Positions 38,306 to 47,595 of a DNA stretch of 64,000 nt are shown piece by piece. The notes under the pieces were generated by a model, which saw only the letters and a list, made by a program, of their open reading frames with translations, did not search any database and was not told the origin of the DNA. Source of the stretch: Rouxiella sp. S1S-2. GTDB taxonomy: Bacteria; Pseudomonadota; Gammaproteobacteria; Enterobacterales; Enterobacteriaceae. A program made the translations under genes and the position numbers. The stretch lies in the NCBI RefSeq assembly GCF_009208105.1, contig NZ_WFKL01000001.1, positions 1,116,001 to 1,180,000 of the forward strand. The letters run 5' to 3'. The first letter of the stretch is position 1; the number at the start of each line of letters is the position of its first letter.

Positions 38306-38923
38306 ATGCAAATCACAAGGTCGGCTGGAATATATAAAGCATTGGGCGCTGAATTTCTCCCGAAAATGAAAATTGGCGAAAGTTTTAAGAAATTCATAAA
38401 GTCCTTTGAACAGACCAGCGTTAATATTTCATCTAATGTAGTTAAACCGCTGCGAGCGGAAATGTCGCCTAAAATTCAATCGCTTAGGCAATTTTTTGAA
38501 TCTAAACCCACTCCTGAACTGCCGCCTTTAAGAGTGAGAACTCAAAACGTTAATAAATCAGTGGCACTGCGCTCGGCACCCATAACAAACAACCTTGTTA
38601 ATCCCTTTCGTGCAGCGTTAATGACAGGCGTGTTTGGCTTGCAGTATCAGCGTTCACTATCAGCGGATAATAATACAACCTGGATTAAACCTAAACTCAC
38701 GCCAGAAGAGCTTGAAAAAAGTATTGTGCACAAAAATCCCCGCCCGCAGTATAAGATCTATGGTGAAACGATTCTTAAAGTTGACTTCAATAAGAGCAAT
38801 CCTGCAGAAAGAATAAAAGTCTACGGCCAAGAATTTCTTTTTACCAGAACGGGGTATGTTGCAGAAAAAGCGAAACAATTTTCTACCTTTGATATTCCGC
38901 TAACGGTCGGCGTTAAGAAATAA
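38306..38923 (+). CDS. Orphan hypothetical protein, basic and AT-rich
   Basis: A 205-aa protein of no family I recognise. The ATG at 38306 has AAAGGGAC at good spacing; an in-frame TTG at 38273 is less likely. It is lysine-rich and basic, has no signal peptide or membrane helix, and a proline-rich stretch follows residue 70 (SKPTPELPPLRV). The second half (YKIYGETILKVDF, ERIKVYGQEFLFTRTGYVA) looks like a small beta-rich domain with an internal echo (IYGE/VYGQ). Base composition is clearly lower in GC than its neighbours, which suggests transfer. A secreted effector or toxin is only a guess. Confidence 0.6.
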   Translation: MQITRSAGIYKALGAEFLPKMKIGESFKKFIKSFEQTSVNISSNVVKPLRAEMSPKIQSLRQFFESKPTPELPPLRVRTQNVNKSVALRSAPITNNLVNPFRAALMTGVFGLQYQRSLSADNNTTWIKPKLTPEELEKSIVHKNPRPQYKIYGETILKVDFNKSNPAERIKVYGQEFLFTRTGYVAEKAKQFSTFDIPLTVGVKK

Positions 38924-39030
38924 TGCGGCACTCTTAGATGAGAAAATTATTTTATATCTACAGTAAGCCTGCGCGATCCTGATGTGATGACCTCATTCAA
39001 GATCGGTAGGCTATTCTTAATCTATCGTCT

Positions 39031-39774
39031 TTATTCTTTTTCACATCGCGCCCTTAGGCTAAAGTTAAAATATCGCTGGTTATAATAAATATCGGCGACT
39101 TCAAACGGCGTTGTGTCAGTAAAATATGCCACAGACCGCGCATGCAATATCGGTTCATCGCGTGATAAATCCAGCGATTGTCTGATTTTATTGGCTGGCA
39201 GCTCTGCCGAAATATGTTTATTGCTTCCCGCCGGAGTAAAACCTTTTTCTCGAAGATAGGCATATTTAGAGTGTGTTAGCGCTTCTCGGGTAAGATCGGG
39301 GAAAGGCTCATACAGCATCCAACTTTTTTCATAAACAAAAGGTTTATTATCGAGAAACCGCAGTCTAATCATAAAATAAACCTGAGCATCGGCCTGTAAG
39401 TTCAGCAGATCTGCGATATCCTCCTCGGCTTTGACTTTACGAAACTCCAACACTCTGTTTTCAATATTTTGGTTAAGCTCACGCGCTATTTCAGTTGAGG
39501 TAAAGTGGCGGTCGAGCGGCAAAACCATTTTATGTTCACTGCGATTGTCGATAACGAAGGTTCCACGGCCGCGAAACCGCGCCACGCGTCCTTGCCTAAC
39601 CAAATAATCCACCGCCTTGCGAGCGGTCATGCGTGACACGCCATAAATTTCGCACAGCGCTGCTTCAGTGGGGATTGCATCGCCGGGCTTAATTTCGTTA
39701 GAGCTTATCTTTTCGGTAAGTTGCTGTTCTATTTGTAAGTAAAATGGAATGAGCGAGTTTTTATCGATGTTCAT
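39031..39774 (-). CDS. GntR/HutC-family transcriptional regulator with UTRA domain
   Basis: A 247-aa regulator: GntR winged helix at residues 1-70 (IPTEAALCEIYGVSRMTARKAVDYLVRQG, abbreviated here by its ends), then an UTRA ligand-binding domain (residues about 95-240, VYEKSWMLYEPFPDL). UTRA proteins bind sugar phosphates, which suits control of the PTS gene at 36556. Related TGTATAGCT-containing sites before both genes support this. The intervening orphan gene is on the opposite strand. Confidence 0.85.
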   Translation of the reverse strand: MNIDKNSLIPFYLQIEQQLTEKISSNEIKPGDAIPTEAALCEIYGVSRMTARKAVDYLVRQGRVARFRGRGTFVIDNRSEHKMVLPLDRHFTSTEIARELNQNIENRVLEFRKVKAEEDIADLLNLQADAQVYFMIRLRFLDNKPFVYEKSWMLYEPFPDLTREALTHSKYAYLREKGFTPAGSNKHISAELPANKIRQSLDLSRDEPILHARSVAYFTDTTPFEVADIYYNQRYFNFSLRARCEKE

Positions 39775-40081
39775 TATCCCTCCTGCGGTATTTGTTAATT
39801 GTATGGTGAGCTATACAATTTGAACAAATGTCATGCTAAATTTTGTGGACAGTCGCCCAAAAATTATTTTGAACGGGCATAGGTCACCCGAACCTAAGCA
39901 TAATCTGCCTCTCAAACCTTCCTCTTAACGTTGCAGTATTTTCACGGGAATACTCTTTCTATGTTATAGAATTTTCTATATTTACTTCCAGAGATAGTAT
40001 GCAGCATAAATTTGGCATCATAATTTATAACCGCACAGGGAATATTTTGGAAATATCAATAAATTTAATAGGGACGTTGTT
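39775..40081. other. Non-coding region between GntR regulator and chitinase gene
   Basis: About 307 bp, AT-rich, no ORF. It holds the regulator's operator at 39798-39819 and must hold the chitinase promoter. I see no confident chitinase promoter. AGGGACG at about 40071 is the chitinase ribosome binding site. Confidence 0.5.
39798..39819. promoter_or_regulatory. Candidate autoregulatory operator of the GntR/UTRA regulator
   Basis: ATTGTAT and ATACAAT form perfect 7-bp arms around an 8-bp spacer, 24 bp upstream of the regulator's start codon. The reverse strand contains TGTATAGCT, shared with the site before the PTS gene. Confidence 0.55.
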
Positions 40082-41716
40082 TTGATTGCGAAAAATAAAG
40101 TACTGGTTCTCTCTTTCGTTGCCAGCAGTATCATACTTTCCTTTAATGCTCTGGCATTTGAAAAATATGATTCGTCAAAGTCTTACCAGGGTGGTTCTGA
40201 AGTTACCTATGAAAATAGTGACTTCAAGGCACAATGGTATGCAAATCCAGGACAGATGCCTATTCTGGAAGCGCACCAAAGCTGGGACAGTCCTTGGGTA
40301 AAAATGGCGGACAGTGTCGTACCCCCGAAACCTGATCCTAAGCCAGATCCAAAACCGGACCCTAAGCCGGACCCTAAGCCCGACCCAGATGACACCCCGT
40401 CTGAACATCCAAGCTATGTTATCGGTAAAGCCTATGCCGTGGGTGACAAGGTTTCCAATAAAGGCATTGAGTACATTTGTAATATTGCGCCATGGTGCAG
40501 CAGTAGCTCGCCCGTGTATGTTCCGGGGGAAGGACACGCCTGGCAATCGGCTTGGTCGCAGTTGGGCGGTGCAGTGGTCCCTGGTTTAGCAATCAGCCAA
40601 AAAGAACTCGATAAAATAGAGCATCAACTGACCAGTGGGAAGCTGATGCAATTGACTAAAGCATCGGTGCGTACTCTTGATAATGGCGTCGTTGAGAAAA
40701 TTAAGCCCGGCGACGCGAAAAATCCCTCAAACGTTAAGCGTGTTGAAGCGCTAATTGATGAGCATAAATGGAATGTTTTCTTCCCACATCGCGACGTTGC
40801 TTATACTTATGAAAATTTCCTGAAAGCGGTCGGTAAATTCCCGGTGCTGTGTGGTGATATCAACGACGGTCGCGACCAGGACGCTATTTGTAAAAAAACG
40901 CTGGCCACCATGTTTGCGCACTTCACTCAGGAAACGGGTGAGCATGCCGTTCAGAGTGATGTTCATCAGTGGCAGCAGGGACTGCACTGGGTACGCGAAA
41001 TGAACCTCAGTGAAAAATCCTTTGATATGTACACTGGCGACACCTGTAACGCTGCAGTTTGGCAGGGCAAGGCGTGGCCTTGTGCCACAGATGAGCATGG
41101 TAACAAGCTTAGCTACTTTGGCCGCGGTGCCAAGCAGCTAAGCTATAACTACAACTACGGCGCATTTTCACAGTCCATGTACGGCGATGTGAACGTGTTG
41201 CTTAAACAGCCCCACTTAGTTGCTGATACGTGGTTGAATCTTGCTAGCGCAATCTTCTTCTATATTTATCCGCAGTCTCCAAAACCGAGTATGCAATTTG
41301 CTCTGGACGGTACTTGGCAGCCAAATGCACATGATCTGGCCGAAGGGCGTGTGCCAGGTTTTGGTATTACGACCACCATCATCAACGGAGGCGTTGAGTG
41401 TGGCGGACCGACTGAAAATATCCAGTCTTCTAATCGCATCAGCTATTACAAAGACTTTGCTAAACAGCTTGGCGTACCGGTTTCTGATTCAGAGGTGCTG
41501 GGTTGTAAAAATGTGAAAGTGTTTGGCGATAACAGCAGTGCAGTGATGCCGGTCTATTGGGTTGCCGACGACCGTTATGTATCGGCTAATCCGGGCGGTA
41601 AATCCTATGCCTGTAAGCTGGCAACTTGGCAGAACTCACCGTTGAGCGCCTTGATCCAGGGGGATTATGCAAAATGTGTGAAATTAAACTTCCCTGACGT
41701 GGTGATAACGGAGTAA
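40082..41716 (+). CDS. Secreted GH19 chitinase with two carbohydrate-binding domains
   Basis: A 544-aa exported endochitinase. The signal peptide ends near NALA (residue 25). Residues 27-75 and 110-162 are two ChiC-type chitin-binding modules, each with the aromatic W motifs (AQWYANPGQMP; HAWQSAWSQLG), joined by a PKPDP repeat linker at about 82-103. The GH19 catalytic domain follows from about 170, with the general acid likely E284 in FTQETGEH, and GRGAKQLSYNYNYG, a family hallmark. The start is TTG at 40082 with AGGGACG upstream; no ATG lies nearby. GH19 enzymes in bacteria hydrolyse chitin and can act on fungal walls. Confidence 0.88.
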   Translation: MIAKNKVLVLSFVASSIILSFNALAFEKYDSSKSYQGGSEVTYENSDFKAQWYANPGQMPILEAHQSWDSPWVKMADSVVPPKPDPKPDPKPDPKPDPKPDPDDTPSEHPSYVIGKAYAVGDKVSNKGIEYICNIAPWCSSSSPVYVPGEGHAWQSAWSQLGGAVVPGLAISQKELDKIEHQLTSGKLMQLTKASVRTLDNGVVEKIKPGDAKNPSNVKRVEALIDEHKWNVFFPHRDVAYTYENFLKAVGKFPVLCGDINDGRDQDAICKKTLATMFAHFTQETGEHAVQSDVHQWQQGLHWVREMNLSEKSFDMYTGDTCNAAVWQGKAWPCATDEHGNKLSYFGRGAKQLSYNYNYGAFSQSMYGDVNVLLKQPHLVADTWLNLASAIFFYIYPQSPKPSMQFALDGTWQPNAHDLAEGRVPGFGITTTIINGGVECGGPTENIQSSNRISYYKDFAKQLGVPVSDSEVLGCKNVKVFGDNSSAVMPVYWVADDRYVSANPGGKSYACKLATWQNSPLSALIQGDYAKCVKLNFPDVVITE

Positions 41717-41764
41717 TTCCAAAATCGTAAAAGCACGGTCATGACGACGATTGTTAGATAAATA

Positions 41765-41800
41765 AAAACCCCCACAGTGAAGATGCGCTGTGGGGGTTTT
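41765..41800. terminator. Bidirectional terminator between chitinase and ABC transporter genes
   Basis: AAAACCCCCACAG and CTGTGGGGGTTTT form a perfect 13-bp stem with a 10-nt loop. It lies between two convergent genes and can serve both. Confidence 0.88.
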
Positions 41801-41827
41801 ATTAGGAATTCAGCTCAATCATTCAGT

Positions 41828-43576
41828 TTACTGCGCGGGTGCATGCAGAACCGAACTGGTCATGCTGCATTGGCCGTCATCCTGAAGTTTGAAGCGCCAG
41901 CATTGCTGGTGATATTTCGCGACGCTGTTGCGGTGAGCCACGCTGACCACGGTAGTTTGCGGCAGTTTTTCAAGCAAGAGGCTGTACATGCGCTGCTCGG
42001 TATCATCATCCAGTGCACTGGTGGCTTCATCAAGATAAAGAATATCAGGTTTAATCAACATCGCGCGTGCAAAGGCCAGGCGCTGCTGCTCACCCGGCGA
42101 AAGTCGCTGGCTCCAGTTAGCGTACTGGTCCAGTAACGGCTGTAAATAGCCTAAGCTGCACAGATTTAGCACCTCGCAAAGCCGTTCTTCCGTGTACTCC
42201 AACGTGTCTTCTTCCGGATAAATCAGCCCTTCACGCAGTGAGCCAATCGGAATATAACTGCGTTGCGGCAGGAAAAGCTGCTTCTTACTTTTCGCCGTAT
42301 TAATCTCACCTGAACCGTAAGGCCAGACACCTGCAATCGCCCGCAGCAGGGTTGACTTGCCGCACCCAGACGGGCCTGCAACCAGCACGCGTGCGCCGGT
42401 TGGCAATGCAGCCGTTACTGAGGAGAACAGCGGATTACCGTTGGGTAAATTCAGCGTCAGGTTGTTCAGCTGTAGATCATGTTCGCTGGCGTTGCCCAGA
42501 GAAATATTGCGCGGCTGGGTGTTCACCTGATCGATAGCGGCGTTGAAGCCTGCAAGACGGTTTACGCAGGCTTTCCAACTGGCTAAGTCATTGAACGCAT
42601 TGATAAACCAGGATAAAGAATCCTGTACCTGTCCGAACGCCGAGGAGATCTGCATCAGCAGGCCCATCTGTATGGCGCCGGAAAAATAGCGCGGTGCCGC
42701 AACTAAAATCGGGAAGATAATGGCGAACTGACCATAAAAAGAGCTGGCAAAATTGAGGCGTCGAGTGACGCGCATTGATGACCACCAGTTGGATCGGATA
42801 GCCTCAAAGTTGTCACCGAGCTGTTTTTTCTCACTTTTTTCACCGTGATACAGCGCGATAGCATCGCTGTTTTCACGAATGCGGATCAGACCGAAACGGA
42901 AGTTTGCTTCGAACCATTCTTGGTTAAAGCTCAATCTCACTAGCGGACGGCCAATAAATCCGATAATCACCGAGCCAATCAGCGCGTAGAGCAAGGCAAA
43001 CCACAGCATGTAGCCGGGAATGGTGAAGCTGTGCGAACCGAGCATAAAGCTCATCGGGCCGCTCACCGACCAGAGAATGGTCACAAAAGAGAACAGCGTG
43101 ACCAGGCTCGAAAGCAGACCCAGCGACAGCGACAGCGTTCCCGAGGTCAGTGCGCTAAGGTCGGAGGCGATACGCTGATCGGGGTTATCCACCTGATGTT
43201 GGTGTTCAGTATAATAGTAGGCGTGGTTGTGTAACCACTTATCCATATATTCGTTGGTCATCCAGCGCCGCCAGTTCATTTGCAGGCCCTGCGTGAGGTA
43301 GACTTTGTAGATACTGACCACAATAAAAATCAGCGCCAGCCAGGTAAATTTAAACAGCTGTTGCTTGAAGACCGGGAAGTTTTTGTTTTGCAAAGCATCA
43401 TAAAATACGCGGTTCCATTCGTTAAATTGCACGCTGAGGTAGACAGATCCCAGCGAAAGAATGATGATTGCCGCCAACATGCTCCAGGCCTTCCATTTTT
43501 CTTCGGACTGCCAATAGGGCTTAATCAACTGCCAGACTGCACGCCACCGTGCCGTTTTCCCAGGTTTTTTAGTCAT
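41828..43576 (-). CDS. SbmA/YddA-family ABC transporter, fused membrane and ATPase domains
   Basis: A 582-aa half-transporter that should act as a homodimer in the inner membrane. The N-terminal ABC_membrane_2 domain has the SbmA/BacA motifs (VFYDALQNKNFPVF, NPDQRIASDL). The ATPase has Walker A AGPSGCGKST, signature LSPGEQQR and Walker B ILYLDEATSALDD. The layout equals E. coli YddA, and relatives import vitamin B12 or peptides or export small molecules. Not part of a visible operon. Confidence 0.86.
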   Translation of the reverse strand: MTKKPGKTARWRAVWQLIKPYWQSEEKWKAWSMLAAIIILSLGSVYLSVQFNEWNRVFYDALQNKNFPVFKQQLFKFTWLALIFIVVSIYKVYLTQGLQMNWRRWMTNEYMDKWLHNHAYYYTEHQHQVDNPDQRIASDLSALTSGTLSLSLGLLSSLVTLFSFVTILWSVSGPMSFMLGSHSFTIPGYMLWFALLYALIGSVIIGFIGRPLVRLSFNQEWFEANFRFGLIRIRENSDAIALYHGEKSEKKQLGDNFEAIRSNWWSSMRVTRRLNFASSFYGQFAIIFPILVAAPRYFSGAIQMGLLMQISSAFGQVQDSLSWFINAFNDLASWKACVNRLAGFNAAIDQVNTQPRNISLGNASEHDLQLNNLTLNLPNGNPLFSSVTAALPTGARVLVAGPSGCGKSTLLRAIAGVWPYGSGEINTAKSKKQLFLPQRSYIPIGSLREGLIYPEEDTLEYTEERLCEVLNLCSLGYLQPLLDQYANWSQRLSPGEQQRLAFARAMLIKPDILYLDEATSALDDDTEQRMYSLLLEKLPQTTVVSVAHRNSVAKYHQQCWRFKLQDDGQCSMTSSVLHAPAQ

Positions 43577-43736
43577 AAATAGCCATATAAAATAGTAATA
43601 AGTGGTGGTTCCTAATCATCCCAGAATGAGTGACAGTGTGCGAGAGGGCAATGCCCTACTTGTAAGGATGTTTTTCGTCCACCACAGTTCTATACCTTTG
43701 CCACAGTGGATCCGAAGCGATACAAAGGGGAGATCG

Positions 43737-44459
43737 ATGAAATTTTGGTTGCCTGCGTTCTTAATTGTAGGCTGGTTTTGTTGCTCAAGCGTTTGGGCAA
43801 AAATTGATGAACCGGATATAAAAGCCGATTGTCTGAAAACGGGTATTTATGCGTCTGCCGGAAAAGCCGCTTACCAGCAGGGCGCCTACGCCAAGGCGCA
43901 GGACCTGTTCAAGAGTCAGGTTGCCTGGAGTGAATTCTGTCATTTACCCGAAGGCGCTACGGCAACGGCTTACAATAATATCGCTCTGACCTACATGCAT
44001 TTAGGCCAATACGGTAAGGCAAAAGCCTGGTTAAGTCTGGCACCGCAGGATAAAAAGACCCAGTTCAATCTCGCGAAAATCGAGAGCCAACTTGCCGAGG
44101 CGCCACGCTCCAGCGGCCCTGCGGGGCTTTATTGGCAATATGCCGGACAGGGAAGCTGGAACACTATTGAGGTGAAACCGGAGGAAAGCCAGTTTGTCAT
44201 CCACTTCAGCGGCCTGTATATGGGGGCGATGTCGCTCTATTACGGCCCGAACGTGGGGGATTTCTCAACCGTAACGGCGATTAAGGATAATCAGGCGGTA
44301 TACCGCTCAATTGACGATGCCACCGCCGAAGGAACGAACTGTACGGTCACCATGAACTTTGCCGGCGAGAATCTAAGTCTGAAAAGCATCGGTGACTGTG
44401 GATTTGGTCAAAACGTCACGGCTTCTGGCGACTACGTGCGGGTGAGTGCAGCGAGCTGA
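43737..44459 (+). CDS. Exported TPR-like protein of unknown function
   Basis: A 240-aa protein with a signal peptide (MKFWLPAFLIVGWFCCSSVWA, cut before KIDEP), so it is periplasmic or secreted. Residues about 35-115 have tetratricopeptide-like pattern (AAYQQGAYAKAQDLF, YNNIALTYMHLGQYGKAKAWL). The C-terminal part (GLYWQYAGQGSW onwards) is a small beta domain. Four mature cysteines could form two disulfides. GGGGAG sets the start at 43737. A terminator follows at 44508. I do not recognise the family. Confidence 0.72.
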   Translation: MKFWLPAFLIVGWFCCSSVWAKIDEPDIKADCLKTGIYASAGKAAYQQGAYAKAQDLFKSQVAWSEFCHLPEGATATAYNNIALTYMHLGQYGKAKAWLSLAPQDKKTQFNLAKIESQLAEAPRSSGPAGLYWQYAGQGSWNTIEVKPEESQFVIHFSGLYMGAMSLYYGPNVGDFSTVTAIKDNQAVYRSIDDATAEGTNCTVTMNFAGENLSLKSIGDCGFGQNVTASGDYVRVSAAS

Positions 44460-44507
44460 TGAGTTAAACATTCCTGCGACTAATGAGACGCTGGATTGCG
44501 CACCCTG

Positions 44508-44537
44508 GCCCTCCCCAAAGATTAGGGAGGGCTTTTT
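44508..44537 (+). terminator. Rho-independent terminator after the TPR-like gene
   Basis: GCCCTCCC pairs with GGGAGGGC (8 bp, 9-nt loop) followed by TTTTT, 48 nt after the stop. Confidence 0.85.
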
Positions 44538-44569
44538 GAGTTATCCCCAAAAATATCTAAGCGGGTTTT

Positions 44570-45451
44570 TTACTGCGGCCACTTCATTTCGCCTTTCAGT
44601 ACCTTGGCGGTTAACTCCAGCGAGCTTTCTTCCTTTAACTGCGGATAATGCGCTTTCATGGCGGCAATAAGCTGCGTGGAGTTCTGCGTTTTAGGCAGTT
44701 CGGCCTCAATAGTTTGCAGATATTGGCGAGTGAAGTTGACTGATTCCAGGTTCTGCGGCGCGCCCGGCAGGAAATGCCCCGGTACGACCACGGTTGGCTT
44801 CAGCTGCGTAATTTGCTCAAGCGAGGCTAGCCACTTCTGGCGTTGCTCTTTGGTTTGGCTGTCGGCAACCCAAACGTGCATGTTATTGCCATCAACCAGC
44901 ACGCCGCCAACCACGGCTTTCAACGCCGGGATCCACACAAACGTTTTGTCGGCCATCACGCCTTTTATTTCAAGCTTATTCCCCTCGAGCCACAGCGTAT
45001 TCCCTTTTAACACTTCAGGAACAATCACGCTGTCGGGCGCATTCTCACGCAGTTTCGGCCCCCAGAAAGTCAGCTTTCCGTCCTTAGTTGCATTGATAGT
45101 GTCAACCGTGGCCTGAGTAGCAACAATTTTTGCCTGCGGGAACGCCGCGTGCAGTGTACTCAGCCCAAAATAAAAGTCAGGATCTGACTGGCTGATATAA
45201 ATCGTGGTGAGCTTTTTACCGGTGGCCTTAATTTTTTCGACCAGTTTTTGCGCATCGTTGCGCTGAAACTGGGCATCAATCAGCATCACGTCTTTATTGC
45301 CGCTGATGATTTCAGAAGAGACGGCAAACATACTCTGCTCACCGGGGTTATAAACGTCGAGTTTAAGGGGAGCCGGTTTCTCGGCGGCCTGTGCGCCCAG
45401 TGCGCTGGTCAACAGCACGGCGGCAGCGAAAGAGAGTGAAAGTAAACGCAT
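44570..45451 (-). CDS. Exported MBL-fold protein with altered metal-binding motif
   Basis: A 293-aa protein with a signal peptide (cut near AQA, residue 22), thus periplasmic. It has the metallo-beta-lactamase fold order: VMLIDAQF strand, IYISQSDPDFYFG, then FVWIPALKAVVGG and VVPGHFL. The usual HxHxDH metal site reads QSDPDF (residues 88-93), so all three histidines are missing and only the aspartates remain. It may bind metal differently, or not be a hydrolase. It is divergent from a LysR regulator at 45568. Confidence 0.78.
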   Translation of the reverse strand: MRLLSLSFAAAVLLTSALGAQAAEKPAPLKLDVYNPGEQSMFAVSSEIISGNKDVMLIDAQFQRNDAQKLVEKIKATGKKLTTIYISQSDPDFYFGLSTLHAAFPQAKIVATQATVDTINATKDGKLTFWGPKLRENAPDSVIVPEVLKGNTLWLEGNKLEIKGVMADKTFVWIPALKAVVGGVLVDGNNMHVWVADSQTKEQRQKWLASLEQITQLKPTVVVPGHFLPGAPQNLESVNFTRQYLQTIEAELPKTQNSTQLIAAMKAHYPQLKEESSLELTAKVLKGEMKWPQ

Positions 45452-45567
45452 GACGATTCCTCAGAGGTTTGTTATTAGGATGCTTGCCAAGAATTCTACG
45501 TTGCATAACTCGCCGGAAAAACCGGATAATGTGCAACTGTTTGTTGCATAAATCGGACGAATCATCG

Positions 45568-46500
45568 ATGGATAGAATTATTGCTGCGCAGGTCTTTGTG
45601 GCGATCGTTGAGCGAGGATCGATGATCAACGCCGCTGAGTCGCTGAATATGTCACGGGCGATGGTGACCCGCTATCTATCAGAAATGGAGAAATGGTCAG
45701 GCGCGCGTTTGTTGCATCGTACAACGCGCAAGCTCAGCCTGACCGACGCCGGTGAAAATACCCTGTTGCGTTGCCGCCAACTGCTGCAGTTGGCGGTCGA
45801 CATGGAAAGTGTGGCACAAGAGGGCGATCAGGCCCTGCGCGGACTGCTACGCCTGAGCTGTTCACAGTCGTTTGGTCAGGGAGCTGTAGTGATTGCAGTA
45901 GCGGAATTTTTAGCACGTCACCCGCAGCTCATCATTGATATGCAGCTAGAAAGCCGGTCGGTAAATCTGGTGGAGGAACGCATCGATCTGGCGCTGCGTA
46001 TTACCAACGATCTCGATCCTAACCTGATTGCGCGTCCGCTGGCGCACTGTGATTCCGTCATTTGCGCTTCTCCTGCCTATCTGGCGCGCCACGGTACGCC
46101 GCGAAAGCCCGACGATTTGGCGCTGCATAACTGCCTGACGTACACCTATTTTGGCAAAAGCCTGTGGAACTTCGAGCGTGATGGCAAGAAGATCAGTGTG
46201 CCGGTCAGCGGCAATTTGAGTGCTAATGAATCACTGGTTTTACTCAGCGGCGCGGTAGAAGGCGTGGGAATTGTGATGCAGCCGGTCTATTCCGTGGCCT
46301 CGCTGATTGCCAGCGGCCAACTGGTGCGACTGCTGCCGGAATGGGAGCCGCAGTCATTGGGGATTTTTGCCATTTATTCGTCTAGACGGCAAATGCCAGT
46401 GGCACTGCGGGCGTTACTCGACTTCCTGGTTGAATGGTTTGCCGCTAATCCGCGCTGGATAAACGACGGCGCGAGTGTCGCACGCCGGGCTAAACCTTAA
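45568..46500 (+). CDS. LysR-family transcriptional regulator
   Basis: A 310-aa regulator with the LysR helix-turn-helix (GSMINAAESLNMSRAMVTRY at residues 18-37) and a substrate domain resembling the DmlR/AaeR branch (LVEERIDLALRITNDLDPNLIARPL). I place the start at ATG 45568, where the family begins (MDRIIAAQVFVAIVE). It is divergent from the MBL-fold gene across about 115 bp and probably controls it. Its 3' end overlaps the convergent lysR gene by 11 bp. Confidence 0.85.
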   Translation: MDRIIAAQVFVAIVERGSMINAAESLNMSRAMVTRYLSEMEKWSGARLLHRTTRKLSLTDAGENTLLRCRQLLQLAVDMESVAQEGDQALRGLLRLSCSQSFGQGAVVIAVAEFLARHPQLIIDMQLESRSVNLVEERIDLALRITNDLDPNLIARPLAHCDSVICASPAYLARHGTPRKPDDLALHNCLTYTYFGKSLWNFERDGKKISVPVSGNLSANESLVLLSGAVEGVGIVMQPVYSVASLIASGQLVRLLPEWEPQSLGIFAIYSSRRQMPVALRALLDFLVEWFAANPRWINDGASVARRAKP

Positions 46501-47431
46501 GTGCCGAGGCGAGGCGAGCGGGAAAGCGCGCGGCCTGCTGATGACAGTGGGCAATAAAGGTATCAACCAGCGCCGACGCCGGACGATGCAGTGGGCGAAC
46601 CAGACTCACGGTAAAAGGCACGTTTTCACTAAACGGCCGCGCCACAATTCTGCCGCTTCCCTGACCCGGCGGACGCGCATACTCCAGTGCGGTCAGCGGA
46701 TTCACAATCGAAACGCCAATTCCCTGCGCCACCATGCTGCACACTGACGCGGCGCTGTGCGTTTCCATCACCATCCGTCTTGAGATACCGCGTTCTGAAA
46801 ATAATATGTCCAGCAGTTGGCGGTAATTGTCGGTCGCCGACAGGCTGATAAAATTCAGCGCACTAAAGTCCTGTGGCGTAATAATCGACTTTGCCGCCAG
46901 AGGATGATCGACCGGCAGTACGCAAACTTCATTCAGCGTCAGCAGCGTTTGCCTTTCGGTACCGGCGGGGGTATGCGGGTTCTCGGTGATGCCCAAGTCG
47001 TGACGCTGCGCCGAAAGCCACTCTTCCAGCAGCGGCGACTCCTGCGGCACAATGTTAAAACTCGCTTCGGGATACTGCTCAAGAAAAGGTTGGCACACCG
47101 CGGGCAGCAGCGACTGACAGAATACCGGCAGGCAGGCTACCGACAGCTGTGCCTGTTCAAACTGGCGGATCCCGGCGGCGGCATTGATAATTCTATCCAA
47201 ACCGTAGTATGAGCGCTGAACCTCTTCAAACAGCCTAAGCCCCTGGGCCGTAGGGAAAAGACGCCCACGCAAGCGCTCAAAAAGCTGCAAATTAAGCAGT
47301 TTTTCGCAGCGGGCCAGTTCACGGCTTACCGTAGGTTGCGACGTTTGCAGCAGCAATGCTGCTTCGGTAAGGTTGCCGGTGGTCATCACGGCATGAAAAA
47401 TCTCGATGTGGCGTAAGGAAAGAGCGGGCAC
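46490..47431 (-). CDS. lysR: LysR, activator of lysA
   Basis: A 313-aa regulator, the founding LysR: long stretches agree with the E. coli protein (LRHIEIFHAVMTTGNLTEAA, LFEEVQRSYYGLDRI, NIVPQESPLLEEWLSAQRHD, ETHSAASVCSMV). It senses diaminopimelate and activates lysA, which lies divergently 164 bp away. The start is the GTG at 47431, with AAGGA 9 nt upstream and the correct N-terminus; a longer frame to 47485 is rejected. Confidence 0.92.
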   Translation of the reverse strand: MPALSLRHIEIFHAVMTTGNLTEAALLLQTSQPTVSRELARCEKLLNLQLFERLRGRLFPTAQGLRLFEEVQRSYYGLDRIINAAAGIRQFEQAQLSVACLPVFCQSLLPAVCQPFLEQYPEASFNIVPQESPLLEEWLSAQRHDLGITENPHTPAGTERQTLLTLNEVCVLPVDHPLAAKSIITPQDFSALNFISLSATDNYRQLLDILFSERGISRRMVMETHSAASVCSMVAQGIGVSIVNPLTALEYARPPGQGSGRIVARPFSENVPFTVSLVRPLHRPASALVDTFIAHCHQQAARFPARLASALKV

Positions 47432-47595
47432 TGGGTGAATCCTTAAGAAGGCGCAATGCCATATCATAAATGAATAGATTGCCACTAAATAGATATTTTA
47501 TCCCCGAGGCAGCGACGGTCATAATGCAGCTATAACTGTTTAATCCTTAATATTTATCAATCGCTGTCACAGCGAGTTGATCATCGGAGAATGTG

